Part shown: positions 1-8,596 of the stretch, piece by piece
How the letters are laid out: every line of letters begins with the position of its first letter
Position numbering within the stretch: position 1 is the stretch's first letter
Assembly (NCBI GenBank): GCA_963677325.2
Contig: CAXXGM010000008.1
Location: 124,001 to 188,000 of the forward strand
Source: G963677325 sp963677325
GTDB taxonomy: Bacteria > Bacteroidota > Bacteroidia > Bacteroidales > Prolixibacteraceae
DNA: 64,000 nucleotides
Direction: 5' to 3'
Notes under the pieces: model-generated
What the model saw: only the letters and a program-made list of their open reading frames with translations
Told to the model about the DNA's origin: nothing
Databases searched by the model: none
Position numbers and translations under genes: made by a program

Positions 1-842
1 GCTTTTTTAGTGCCATCCTTTGCCCAGAAGGGTAAAGTGATAGAAAGTATTGAATTTAAGAGCAAAATAGTATCCTATCCGGTAAGGTATTCTGTTTATC
101 TCCGGCTGACTACGAATCCTCGCAACGCAGCTATCCGGTACTTTACCTTTTGCATGGTTACTCTGATGATGAAACCGGGTGGATTCAGTTTGGAGAGGCC
201 AATGAAATTGCGGATAAAGGAATTTCAGAAGGGACTTTCCCAGCCTGTATAATTATTATCCCTGACGGAAAGGTAACGTGGTATTGTAACAGCGCCAACG
301 GTAAAGATCGTTGGGAAGATATGTTTATTGATGAACTTCTACCCTTTGTCGAAAAAGAATACCGGATCAGAGCGAAGAAAGAGTTCAGGGCAATCGCTGG
401 TCTTTCGATGGGCGGATATGGTGCACTGGGACTTTCGATGCGAAATCCCGATCTTTTTTCTTCATGTGTCGCATTAAGCAGCGGAACATTTACCGATGAT
501 GAAATCATACAACAACCAGACAATCAGTATAATCAATACTTTGAAAATATCTTTGGCGAAAATCTGAAAGGCAAAGCCCGAATATCCGAAGCCTGGAAAA
601 CAAATAGTCCCCTGCATCTTATCCATGCTGTTCCGGTAGAAAAGTTAAAAGGAATACGGTTTTACATTGATTGCGGTGATGACGATTTTCTGTATAAGGG
701 CAATTCGCAGTTGCATATTGAGATGCGTGATTTAAATATTCCTCATGAATACCGTGTTCGGGATGGAAAGCATGAATGGTCTTACTGGCGTACCGGATTA
801 TATGACGGTTTAAAATTTATCGGCGAAAAGTTCCGCCGATAG
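1..842 (+). pseudogene. Secreted esterase, alpha/beta hydrolase (esterase D / feruloyl-esterase-like), 5'-partial and frameshifted
   Basis: The gene enters from the left edge in frame 1, where residues ending AFLVPSFAQ look like the end of a signal peptide, so the product is probably exported. Frame 1 reads RYSVYL up to about position 102; the homologous continuation PADYESSQRSYPVLYLLHGY is in frame 3. One missing C in the run at 102-104 explains the shift. Downstream are the nucleophile elbow GLSMGGYG, an acidic site in DCGDDDF and a late His in DGKHEWSYWR, the full Ser-Asp-His triad of the PF00756 esterase family. Substrate is unknown; relatives hydrolyse acetyl, feruloyl or S-formylglutathione esters. 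The break is either a real mutation or a sequencing error. Confidence 0.8.
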
Positions 843-992
843 AGAAGCTATCGTAAGGCAACGTCAGTGAAATCAAACTGTTGTTTCCTCATCCGGTCGG
901 TAGCTTTTCCTTTGAGCAGCTAATCCGAATTTTGTCGTATATCCAATGCGGCTTTAATCTTTCTATCTTTGTCGGCTCTAAAGATTGAATAA

Positions 993-2516
993 ATGAGTAA
1001 TCGCAGAGTACGTGTTCGTTTTGCTCCCAGCCCGACGGGACCATTGCATATTGGGGGTGTTCGCACTGCCTTATTTAATTACTTTTTTGCCAAAAAGCAT
1101 GGCGGTGATTTTTTGTTGAGAATAGAGGATACTGATTCCCAGCGTTTTGTTCCCGGCGCTGAGGAATACATCAATGAATCGTTGCGCTGGTGCGGTATAA
1201 AGGTTGATGAGGGAGTTGCTGAAGGAGGGAAACATGCTCCATACCGCCAAAGCGAACGCCGCGCAATCTATAAACAGTATGCTGATCAGCTGGTAGCAAC
1301 CGGGAATGCCTATTATGCCTTTGATACTCCCGAATCTCTGGAGGAGCTTAGAAAGGATGCAGAGTCAAAGGGTACAGCATTTACCTACAATTTTCAGAAC
1401 CGGAATCAGATGAAAACTTCCTTATCCCTATCACAGGAGGAGGTCGATTCACTAATTGAGAAGGGGGGGAAGTGGGTTATCCGCTTCAAAATGCCCGAAA
1501 ATGAGGAGGTCCGGATGCAGGATCTAATCCGTGGGGAAGTGGTTGTTAATACCTCCACGCTGGATGATAAGGTTTTGTTCAAAAGCGCTGACATGCTTCC
1601 AACCTACCATTTGGCCAACGTTACCGATGACTACCTCATGGAGATATCACATGTAATCCGTGGTGAGGAATGGCTGCCATCGCTTCCCCTGCACGTTTTA
1701 CTCTATAAAGCATTGGGCTGGACAGAAAGTATGCCGCAATTTGCGCATCTTCCTTTGATCCTGAAACCTACAGGTAATGGAAAACTGAGCAAACGAGATG
1801 GCGACAAGATGGGATTCCCTGTCTTCCCGCTTTTCTGGAAATCCCCGGAAGGTGAAACTTTCAGGGGATTTCGTGAGGATGGATATTTCCCGGAGGCCTT
1901 TGTGAACCTGCTTGCCCTGTTGGGATGGAATCCGGGAACCGAACAGGAGCTGTTCAGCATGGATGAGCTGATTCAACAGTTTTCGTTTGAGGCGGTAAAT
2001 AAATCCGGCGCCCGTTTCGATCCTGTAAAGGCCAAATGGTTCAATCACCAATACCTCATTAAAAAGAGCAACGAGGAGCTTTCGGAGCTTTATGCGCAAA
2101 TCCTTAATGATAAAAATATTAAGACAGATACCCTCAGAGTTGAGAAGATAGCAGGTTTGATGAAGGAACGTGTAAACTTCGTTCACGAGATTTGGGAGAA
2201 GTCGTCCTTCTTTTTCGAAAAACCTGCTTCCTATGATGCGGCGTCTGTTCAAAAGTTCTGGAAAGAGGATACCCCAGTCATTATGAAAGAACTAATGGCC
2301 GTTTTCGATTTGATCTTCCCATTTGCGACTAACACGATAGAGGAAAAGATAATCGCATTTATCAATGAGAAAGGTTACGGAACAGGAAAGGTGATGAATG
2401 CCCTTCGGCTTGTCCTTATGGGCCATTCCAACGGGCCAGGCGTTGCAGATATTTGTGAGATACTCGGAAAAGAGGAGACCCTTGAAAGAATTAAGAAGGC
2501 GATTGAAGCTATTTAA
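993..2516 (+). CDS. gltX: Glutamyl-tRNA synthetase
   Basis: Charges tRNA-Glu with glutamate in the cytosol. The class I signatures are clear: the HIGH-type motif in PSPTGPLHIGGVRTALFNYF near residue 20 and the KMSKS-type motif GKLSKRDG near residue 265. The segment after KLSKRDG (GDKMGFPVFP and the following residues) is an insert familiar from Bacteroidota GltX. At 507 aa it has the usual length and ends in an anticodon-binding helical domain. ATG at 993 gives the conserved N-terminus. A tRNA-Glu gene lies about 80 bp downstream, so enzyme and substrate RNA are adjacent. Confidence 0.97.
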   Translation: MSNRRVRVRFAPSPTGPLHIGGVRTALFNYFFAKKHGGDFLLRIEDTDSQRFVPGAEEYINESLRWCGIKVDEGVAEGGKHAPYRQSERRAIYKQYADQLVATGNAYYAFDTPESLEELRKDAESKGTAFTYNFQNRNQMKTSLSLSQEEVDSLIEKGGKWVIRFKMPENEEVRMQDLIRGEVVVNTSTLDDKVLFKSADMLPTYHLANVTDDYLMEISHVIRGEEWLPSLPLHVLLYKALGWTESMPQFAHLPLILKPTGNGKLSKRDGDKMGFPVFPLFWKSPEGETFRGFREDGYFPEAFVNLLALLGWNPGTEQELFSMDELIQQFSFEAVNKSGARFDPVKAKWFNHQYLIKKSNEELSELYAQILNDKNIKTDTLRVEKIAGLMKERVNFVHEIWEKSSFFFEKPASYDAASVQKFWKEDTPVIMKELMAVFDLIFPFATNTIEEKIIAFINEKGYGTGKVMNALRLVLMGHSNGPGVADICEILGKEETLERIKKAIEAI

Positions 2517-2558
2517 CCAAAAATTGCATTCGTCATTATATATTTTGGAAAAAACATG

Positions 2559-2566
2559 TACTTTTG
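2559..2566 (+). promoter_or_regulatory. Bacteroidota -7 element before tRNA-Glu
   Basis: TACTTTTG matches the Bacteroidota -7 consensus TAnnTTTG and lies 31 nt before the mature 5' end of tRNA-Glu. No convincing -33 element is seen at the usual spacing, so the call rests on the -7 box and position alone. Confidence 0.4.
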
Positions 2567-2597
2567 CAACGTTGCTTTTTTAGAGAGAGCACAGAAT

Positions 2598-2672
2598 GGC
2601 GCATTCTTCTAACGGTTAGGAAGTCTGATTCTCATTCAGAAAATAGCAGTTCGATTCTGCTATGCGCTACCA
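2598..2672 (+). tRNA. tRNA-Glu (anticodon CTC)
   Basis: A full cloverleaf can be folded: acceptor GGCGCAT pairs with ATGCGCT (one G-U pair), a D-arm TTCT/GGAA, anticodon stem TCTGA/TCAGA around the loop TTCTCAT, a 4-nt variable loop, and T-arm AGCAG/CTGCT with loop TTCGATT. The discriminator is A and CCA is encoded. The anticodon at 2631-2633 is CTC, which reads GAG. It follows gltX on the same strand. Confidence 0.93.
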
Positions 2673-2814
2673 TTTTTGAACTCTTCAGTTACTAAAGTGC
2701 CACAAAGCCAGAGCACAAAGTATCACAACATTAAAGGGTAATATTCAGATAATCTGTCATTGCTTTGTGTTACTTTGGGAACAACCTGGTGAAACTTCGT
2801 GGCCCGGTTTAAAT

Positions 2815-4038
2815 TTATCGCCACGTCACATCGTATTCATTTCCCAGAAGGTCATTGTAATTTACATTCAAGTGGTCCAGTGTAGATAAGGGCACGGGGT
2901 TAGGTAGAACAACGTTTGAGAAATCTTTCAGTGTACCTGCCGTTGGGACACCTGCATAAAGACTGCCCAGTTCAACGCGGTTGCCGCTTTTATCACAAAA
3001 TTGCAGTTGTAATATGGTGACGAGATTTACAGGATCCACTACTGTATTATCAGGATATTTATAATTGAGTGACACAGACGTTATCATCCCGTTACTATTG
3101 GTATGAAGAGTTGGCGTTGCAATGGCCAGGTAATACATTGCATTGATGTTGGAATAGGCTAAAGAATAAGTCTGACTGCCGTTTAATGTAAAGGAGTAAG
3201 TCCCCTTTTTGAATGGCGCCCATGATCCGGGCTGGGTTTCCCGGTTAAAAAAGGTGATAAAGCAATCCTGATCTGCCAAAAAACTTCTTGTCTTAATGTC
3301 GGTGTATGCGCTTACATCGGGTCCGGAAAGCGTTACCAAATTCCCATTCGCTGGCGCCATCGAAATATTTCCGGAGATACGAACCTGGTAATTGATGTTT
3401 AGCTGAGAAGTAAAAGCCGGGGGTGGGGTGTTATCCAATCCCCAATGACCGCCCTGAATCGAAAAATGAGAGCTGATGGTGAGCTGTTTATTGCTTAATA
3501 CGTCTGGGACGCCATCATTGTCTGCATCCAGATTCTTTGCCAGCGCTTCAAAAAATCCTCCCAGCTCTTTAAGTCGTGTGACTTCTGCGGCTGTAATGTC
3601 TATTTCATCTCCGATTGGATTATGTGAAGGAACAACACTGGTGTTGTCAAGCGTAAGACTTTGTAAGTCAATGGTTGTACTTTCACCGTCTTTTAGATCC
3701 CCGAGAGGAAGCATATTCAATCCTCCGGAAAAAAGATTACCGATGTATTTATTGTTTGCATCCAGAAATATCAATGCGGTTACAGAGCCTATATCTGCAG
3801 TGGCGGTGAAAGAACCGTTTACAATATCTGCGAGCGTATACCTGAAAGGATTAAATACCAATACTTTTTTTGCATCGGTCAGCAGTAAGGTCGTGCCGGA
3901 TTTAAGTATGGCTCCTTTTGGGGTTCCGGCGATTGTACCCTTAATGGTGATTCCTCCATTACCTTGATTCTCTTGATTGTCCTTGTTGCAACTCAACAGA
4001 ATTGCGGAAATTGCAATTGCCAAAGCGAATTTTTTCAT
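2815..4038 (-). CDS. Hypothetical lipoprotein with a DxDNDG calcium-type loop
   Basis: A 407-aa protein starting MKKFALAIAISAILLSCNKDN, a lipoprotein signal peptide with lipobox LLSC, so it should be lipidated at Cys17 and held in the outer or inner membrane. Around residues 170-180 is DADNDGVPDV, a thrombospondin-3/EF-like calcium-binding loop. The rest is predicted beta-rich with no family I recognise. It stands alone on the minus strand, convergent with gltX and tRNA-Glu. Function unknown. Confidence 0.8.
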   Translation of the reverse strand: MKKFALAIAISAILLSCNKDNQENQGNGGITIKGTIAGTPKGAILKSGTTLLLTDAKKVLVFNPFRYTLADIVNGSFTATADIGSVTALIFLDANNKYIGNLFSGGLNMLPLGDLKDGESTTIDLQSLTLDNTSVVPSHNPIGDEIDITAAEVTRLKELGGFFEALAKNLDADNDGVPDVLSNKQLTISSHFSIQGGHWGLDNTPPPAFTSQLNINYQVRISGNISMAPANGNLVTLSGPDVSAYTDIKTRSFLADQDCFITFFNRETQPGSWAPFKKGTYSFTLNGSQTYSLAYSNINAMYYLAIATPTLHTNSNGMITSVSLNYKYPDNTVVDPVNLVTILQLQFCDKSGNRVELGSLYAGVPTAGTLKDFSNVVLPNPVPLSTLDHLNVNYNDLLGNEYDVTWR

Positions 4039-4197
4039 GATTAATGGATTAGTTATTAATAAATTTTAAAAAGGTTGTAGTTCACAAACTTAATCAATTA
4101 ATCATTCAATTAATCATTATTTCTTTTTCTAGAGGGTAATCCGGTTTCTATCAATTTTACATTTTTATTTGTCCTTGATTACCGTCAGTAATTGACG

Positions 4198-4728
4198 TTA
4201 TTGTGGTCCCTGTGTTTTAGTATTCTCAGCCGCTTTCATCTCTTCTACCTTTGCTTTGATTGTTTTCTGAATCTCAGGAATATACTTCTGGAACATGATC
4301 TGCATCATTTCTTTTTGAATATCGGGTTGAGCCTTAATGAGTTTTTGACCGGATGATGTATTATAAAAAGCAATGAAATCTTTAATTTCATTCTCATTAA
4401 AATATTTGTCATAAATTAATACCATATCTTCATCCAGTAAGTTCTTAACTATTCCTTTTGTGGATTCCATGGTATAGGTCATCAATTCTTTTGCTCTGAC
4501 CAATGCAACCGAATCTTTCACCTGACTTTGCATCTGCTTAAACATGGTTGGGATCATCGTCTTAAACGTTTTATCCATCAGGGAATCCGTTTGCATCAAA
4601 TGAAACAGTTCTTTTATTGACTCTTGTTTTGTTTGTGAGTAGCCATTAAACACGACTGAAAGACAAAATATAAATACAAATGCAGCTTTTTTCATTGTTC
4701 TTTTCATTATTTGTTTAATTAAATGCAA
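4198..4728 (-). CDS. Secreted DUF2059-type protein
   Basis: A 176-aa protein with a signal peptide (KKAAFVFIFCLSVVFNGYS). The mature part is helical and matches the DUF2059 pattern: LFHLMQTDSLMDKTF at the start, and the characteristic IKDFIAFYNTSSGQKLI segment near residues 117-135 before a charged helix. DUF2059 proteins are periplasmic or secreted and of unknown role. The first ATG gives a long N-terminus; the start at MKRTMKK or MKKAAF, 7 or 11 codons later, gives a more typical signal peptide. Confidence 0.8.
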   Translation of the reverse strand: MHLIKQIMKRTMKKAAFVFIFCLSVVFNGYSQTKQESIKELFHLMQTDSLMDKTFKTMIPTMFKQMQSQVKDSVALVRAKELMTYTMESTKGIVKNLLDEDMVLIYDKYFNENEIKDFIAFYNTSSGQKLIKAQPDIQKEMMQIMFQKYIPEIQKTIKAKVEEMKAAENTKTQGPQ

Positions 4729-4862
4729 AAATACTAAAAATTATATTCACTTATTTTTGCTTGTTGTATTTTCCCGGTTCTGATTATTTGGTTGATTTTG
4801 CTACTTATTTTAAAAAAATGAGTTATCTATTCTGTTTCTCTCTTGCCGGAATAATGGCTGAA

Positions 4863-5441
4863 TTATTGGCCCTCAAATAATTTAACAAACAATGGAATAT
4901 TGCTTCCTGAATTGTCAAGTATCTGAATCTTCACTTTTTTGTTCCTTACATAGTTCTCAAAAACAGCAGTCTTCTTCAATCGCATAAAATCTTCATAAAC
5001 CAGGTTATAACATTCCTTTATTTTTTCGGACGAGGGCGTTTTCTCATCAAACCAGAACAAATTATTTTGAATTGTGACCATTTCTTCACCTTCATTATTG
5101 ATTTTAAGATTTTCAAAATCCCAGGTCTTTCCGGCTTTTAGTGATTGAATCCCATTGATAATTTCAGATTCATCAATCAAACTCATATAAATTCTGTCTG
5201 TTTGATTAAATTGTCTTAATACAACAAAAATCCCTGAAGCCATAAAAATTACTGCATATTTAATAAACCATGATAATTGCATATTTTCTATTTTAAATCC
5301 GGAGTGAATTAAAAATGAAATAATTGCAACAGATAATCCATAATAAATACCGCCATTTATTAAAATATAGTGCCACTTCTTTTTTCGCCTGTTTTCCCAG
5401 CGCACTAAAAACCGTTCTTCCTTATTATTTAATTTCATCAT
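4863..5441 (-). CDS. Hypothetical two-helix membrane protein
   Basis: 192 aa. The N-terminal basic stretch (KEERFLVRWENRRKKKWHY) is followed by two hydrophobic helices at about residues 26-46 and 63-80, then a soluble C-terminal domain of about 110 residues. This layout is common in small Bacteroidota membrane proteins, but I do not recognise a family. It is followed on the minus strand by the DUF2059 gene, with a 134-bp gap. The upstream side abuts an IS1634-like relic. Confidence 0.65.
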   Translation of the reverse strand: MMKLNNKEERFLVRWENRRKKKWHYILINGGIYYGLSVAIISFLIHSGFKIENMQLSWFIKYAVIFMASGIFVVLRQFNQTDRIYMSLIDESEIINGIQSLKAGKTWDFENLKINNEGEEMVTIQNNLFWFDEKTPSSEKIKECYNLVYEDFMRLKKTAVFENYVRNKKVKIQILDNSGSNIPLFVKLFEGQ

Positions 5442-5492
5442 TGAATACTAATTGTATTATTTGGAAAGTTATATTATCTATTCCGGTCTTTT

Positions 5493-5694
5493 TCCCTGTT
5501 TCGCGCAACACCCAAAAATATTGCTTTAATTAATAGATATTCAATATAATAATTTTAATTTTAGGTGTTGCAAGTTTTATGTTATGTACATCCGAGAAGT
5601 TTAAACAGGTCTGGGACAATTAGCATTCAGATAATCTCAAAACCAAAGGGCAAATGCAAAGTTGTTAAAAGCATGTGATTTGGACGCTCCAGGC
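5493..5694 (+). mobile_element. IS1634-like transposase relic A, left part
   Basis: This stretch closely matches 14971-15175, the left end and transposase N-terminus of relic B. It keeps the inverted repeat CAACACCC...GGTGTTG upstream of the start and the coding start ATGTACATCCGAGAAGTT, but the next codon is TAA, a frameshift relative to relic B (MYIREVKNRSG). The IS4-family element interrupts it at 5695 and the relic resumes at 7143. Confidence 0.75.
5685..5694. repeat. 10-bp target-site duplication, left copy
   Basis: CGCTCCAGGC is present here and again at 7133-7142, directly flanking the inverted repeats of the IS4-family element. 10 bp lies in the range known for IS4-family subgroups. 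Confidence 0.9.
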
Positions 5695-7132
5695 CAATGT
5701 CATTAAGTTAAGGATTAATTGATAAAAAACAGAGGACAAAGATCTTAATTTTGAAGTTGCAACACAAAAATTAAATCCTAAGTCCCCATGTTAGATGCAA
5801 ATGTAAAAATTATTGAAGAGTTAAAGGCGTTTCTTTCAATTGTAAACGAATCTCCTGATATTTTAGAAAAGTTTGCTACTCAAAAAAATGCTTTTACAAG
5901 GGAAAGAAAACTACCTTTTAATCGTTTAGTTCTATTGATTGCCAAATTATGTAAGAAAACCCTCAGCTTTGAAATAGACAATTTTTTTGAGGAGATAAAC
6001 CTTAACACAAGCTGCACTGTGAGCGCATTTTCGCAACAAAGAATGAAACTCGATTCCTTCTTTTTTGAAGTGTGGAACAAGTTTTTGTCTAAACTATTTT
6101 ACCATTATTATGAGTCAAACGTGAAGCGATGGAAAGGTTATCGTTTAGTGGCTGCAGACGGGTCCAACATAAGTCTGATAAATAAACCCGCTCTTGAAGA
6201 ATATTTTGGAGGACAGAGCAATCAGATAGGAACGTTTGTTCAAGCCAAAGCTTATTACTGTTACGACGTATTGAATGAACTAATATTACATGCGAAAATT
6301 GCCCCTTATCGCTTTGGGGAATTAAACATGGCTTATTCTGCCATTGATTGCCTGGAGGAGGATATGGTGATGATTTATGATCGGAACTTTTGCAATTTCA
6401 AAATGGCTGCCTTGCACTTGTGGCAGGAGAAGGAAATTAAATTTGTCATAAGGGCCAAGGAAACACAAAATATCATTCGAACTTTTATAAAAAGCGGAGC
6501 TCAAAGTGATGTGGTCTATCTTAGAACTACCCCTGCCGCTATCAAAGGACTTTACAAAAGCGGATATATTGTCAATCGGGACACTCTTTTGAAAGTGAGG
6601 CTGGTAAGGGTAGAGTTAGATAATTCTGTTGAAGTGTTGATGACAAATTTATGGGAAGAAGAAGGTCATTCAAATTCTGAGTTTAAAGAACTATACTTTA
6701 GACGATGGGGCGTCGAAACCAATATCTCGGTTCAGAAAAATATCTTGCAGCTTGAATCCTTCAGTGGTCTTACCCAATATTCGGTATTGCAGGATTTCTA
6801 TGCAACAGTTTTCATCACCAACTTGCACTCTATTCTTATAAAGGAAGCTCAGCAAACCATTGAAAATATGCAGTGTAAAAGGAAATACCCAATGAAAGTA
6901 AATCGAAACAAATCATATGGAAAATTGAAGATACATCTCGTAAGCTTATTCATTATACACGAACCAGCAGACATCCTTCAACTTCTAAACAACCATTTTA
7001 TAAAAGATCAGATCCCTATAAGAATTAACCGATCATTCCCGAGAATTATTAAAAATAAGCAGTCTAAATCCAAACACAAAACTTATGCAAATTACAAACC
7101 AGCATATTAAAATCCTTAACTTAATGACATTG
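5695..7132 (+). mobile_element. Complete IS4-family insertion sequence (1,438 bp)
   Basis: The ends are perfect 22-bp inverted repeats at 5695-5716 and 7111-7132, beginning CAATGTCATTAAG. They are flanked by a 10-bp direct duplication, and one intact transposase gene fills the element. Perfect ends and duplication point to a recent insertion. It landed inside an older IS1634-like transposase relic. Confidence 0.93.
5788..7110 (+). CDS. IS4-family DDE transposase
   Basis: 440 aa with the IS4 catalytic layout: first Asp in AADGSN near residue 125, second Asp in IYDRNF near residue 195, and the third-acid region YFRRWGVETNISVQK near residue 305, which fits Y-x2-R-x3-E-x6-K exactly. The reading frame is intact and should be active. 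The C-terminus is very basic (KNKQSKSKHKTYANYK). It ends 22 bp before the right end of the element. Confidence 0.95.
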   Translation: MLDANVKIIEELKAFLSIVNESPDILEKFATQKNAFTRERKLPFNRLVLLIAKLCKKTLSFEIDNFFEEINLNTSCTVSAFSQQRMKLDSFFFEVWNKFLSKLFYHYYESNVKRWKGYRLVAADGSNISLINKPALEEYFGGQSNQIGTFVQAKAYYCYDVLNELILHAKIAPYRFGELNMAYSAIDCLEEDMVMIYDRNFCNFKMAALHLWQEKEIKFVIRAKETQNIIRTFIKSGAQSDVVYLRTTPAAIKGLYKSGYIVNRDTLLKVRLVRVELDNSVEVLMTNLWEEEGHSNSEFKELYFRRWGVETNISVQKNILQLESFSGLTQYSVLQDFYATVFITNLHSILIKEAQQTIENMQCKRKYPMKVNRNKSYGKLKIHLVSLFIIHEPADILQLLNNHFIKDQIPIRINRSFPRIIKNKQSKSKHKTYANYKPAY

Positions 7133-7190
7133 CGCTCCAGGCAAGAAATTGACGTTTTGCATGAAAAGCTTGGTTGGAGATATATATCCG
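7133..7190 (+). mobile_element. IS1634-like transposase relic A, right part, with second target duplication
   Basis: Begins with the second copy of CGCTCCAGGC (7133-7142) and continues the relic (GCAAGAAATTGACGTTTTGC), matching 15171-15208 of relic B. Similarity stops at about TTGGAGATAT near 7190. Relic B also changes sequence at this point, so both probably descend from one internally deleted form or share a break point. Confidence 0.7.
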
Positions 7191-7192
7191 TT

Positions 7193-7427
7193 TATCAGGT
7201 ACATGTCCTGGGCCACTGCTACCGACACAACCTGCCAAACCATTCAGATGTGCCTCGGCTCCGGCTACATATGCTGCAGTTTCCTCATGCCGAACATGAA
7301 TCCAATTGATTTTGCCGTTAATTCTGCTGCATTTACGTGATTGAGACTATCGCCTGTTACTGCATAGATCCTATGGATACCCCCTTCAACTAATATTTCC
7401 ACCAGTTGTTCCGATACATTTGTATTC
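7193..7427 (-). pseudogene. N-terminal fragment of a pyruvate-oxidase / acetolactate-synthase-like ThDP enzyme
   Basis: Read on the minus strand, two frames give NVSEQLVEILVEGGIHRIY, then AVTGDSLNHVNAA, then INGKINWIHVRHEETAAY and VAGAEAHLNGLAGCVGSSG. This is the N-terminal ThDP-binding domain of PoxB-like enzymes, with the catalytic-Glu motif RHEE. A frameshift lies near 7320 and the fragment ends where the transposase relic begins, so about 75 codons remain of a gene normally near 550-600. It was probably cut by the IS1634-like element or by a deletion. Confidence 0.75.
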
Positions 7428-7544
7428 AGCTGTAGTAATTTTCAATACTTAATTTAAAAGTGTTTATTTATAACGTTTTAATGTGTAATTCCGACTTTAA
7501 ATCAAGCAATCCAGACCGCTTTAAGGCTAAAGCCATTTAATTCA

Positions 7545-8243
7545 TTATCGATTATGCTTTAATTCTTCCAACAAAGCTTTAGCAGCCGCTTCGGAAGATG
7601 CAGGATTCTGTCCAGTAATCAGCAATCCGTCTTTTTTCACATAAACCCCCCAATCAGGACCATTGCTATAATGGCCGCCTAACTTTTTCATTTCGTCTTC
7701 CAGCAAAAAAGGAACTATCTTTGTTAATTTTAAGGCTTCCTCTTCCGAATTGGAAAATCCTGTAACTTCTTTACCTTTTACCAATGGCTCACCATTTGGT
7801 ACTTTAACTTTGACCAATGCAGCTGGTGCGTGACAAACAAATACCACCGGTTTATTATGCTTATAAAAGTTTTCGATTAATGCGATCGATATTACGTCGG
7901 TTGCCAAATCCCATAATGGACCATGCCCTCCCGGATAAAAAACCGCATCATAATCCGCCTCATTTACTTCACTTAGTTTTGCGGTATGAGCTACTTTGTC
8001 TATTAATACATTATCACCATAAAATCTTTTGGTGGCAATGGTTTGCGCATCAGGCGCTTCACTTTTAGGGTCAACCGGTGGTTGACCCCCTTTGGGAGAG
8101 GCTACGGTTAATTCTGCACCTGCATCAGCCAGCACATAATAAGGTGCGGCGAATTCCTCAATCCAGAAACCGGTTTTTTCACCGGTATTGCCCAAATCGC
8201 TGTGCGATGTCAGGACGATTAGTACTTTCATAATTGAATCCAT
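7545..8243 (-). CDS. DJ-1/PfpI family protein, Hsp31-like glyoxalase III
   Basis: 232 aa of the class I glutamine-amidotransferase-like fold. Visible features: Glu in NTGEKTGFWIEE near the N-terminus, the glycine loop FYPGGHGPLWDL, and the nucleophile elbow VFVCHAPAAL with catalytic Cys near residue 130. This layout matches Hsp31/glyoxalase III relatives, which convert methylglyoxal to lactate and protect against electrophile stress. It may start at the MKVLIVLTS Met, 5 codons in. It stands at the 3' side of a minus-strand block of stress genes. Family call strong, exact substrate inferred. Confidence 0.9.
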   Translation of the reverse strand: MDSIMKVLIVLTSHSDLGNTGEKTGFWIEEFAAPYYVLADAGAELTVASPKGGQPPVDPKSEAPDAQTIATKRFYGDNVLIDKVAHTAKLSEVNEADYDAVFYPGGHGPLWDLATDVISIALIENFYKHNKPVVFVCHAPAALVKVKVPNGEPLVKGKEVTGFSNSEEEALKLTKIVPFLLEDEMKKLGGHYSNGPDWGVYVKKDGLLITGQNPASSEAAAKALLEELKHNR

Positions 8244-8596
8244 TTTTTTGATTATTAGAATTACTCTTCAAGTTTTGCACATAGCATAATGCCGACAATT
8301 TTTGGCTGTTTTTAAAACCTTATCCATAATTTCCTCCTTTAAAATTACGGTTTGATTTCAGGGTAATTTTGAAGAAATATCTCATTTATTTTCCAGTGGT
8401 ATTACCGGTTTTTCTATCTCTGATATTTTCTAATGGTCAATTAAAATCTCACTTGGTTACTGAATAGTAATGAGCGCTTCATGGAGCCAACCGTATGCAA
8501 ATGCTACCAATTTAGTCAAAAACATACCTCGAAAATATCAAGAATTAATTGTACTAACATATCAAAACAACATAACCTTTCAAAATGAAGTGTGAA
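8244..8596. other. Intergenic, no gene seen
   Basis: A 353-bp AT-rich spacer upstream of the Hsp31-like gene and downstream of the Nramp-like gene. It should hold the promoter of the former. I see no ORF, RNA gene or clear terminator. Confidence 0.5.

Noticed and set aside
1698..2252. 184-aa minus-strand ORF inside gltX
   Set aside because: It is antisense to the strongly supported gltX and shows no family pattern.
3476..3967. 163-aa plus-strand ORF within the lipoprotein gene
   Set aside because: Antisense to a gene with a clear lipoprotein signal; no family features.
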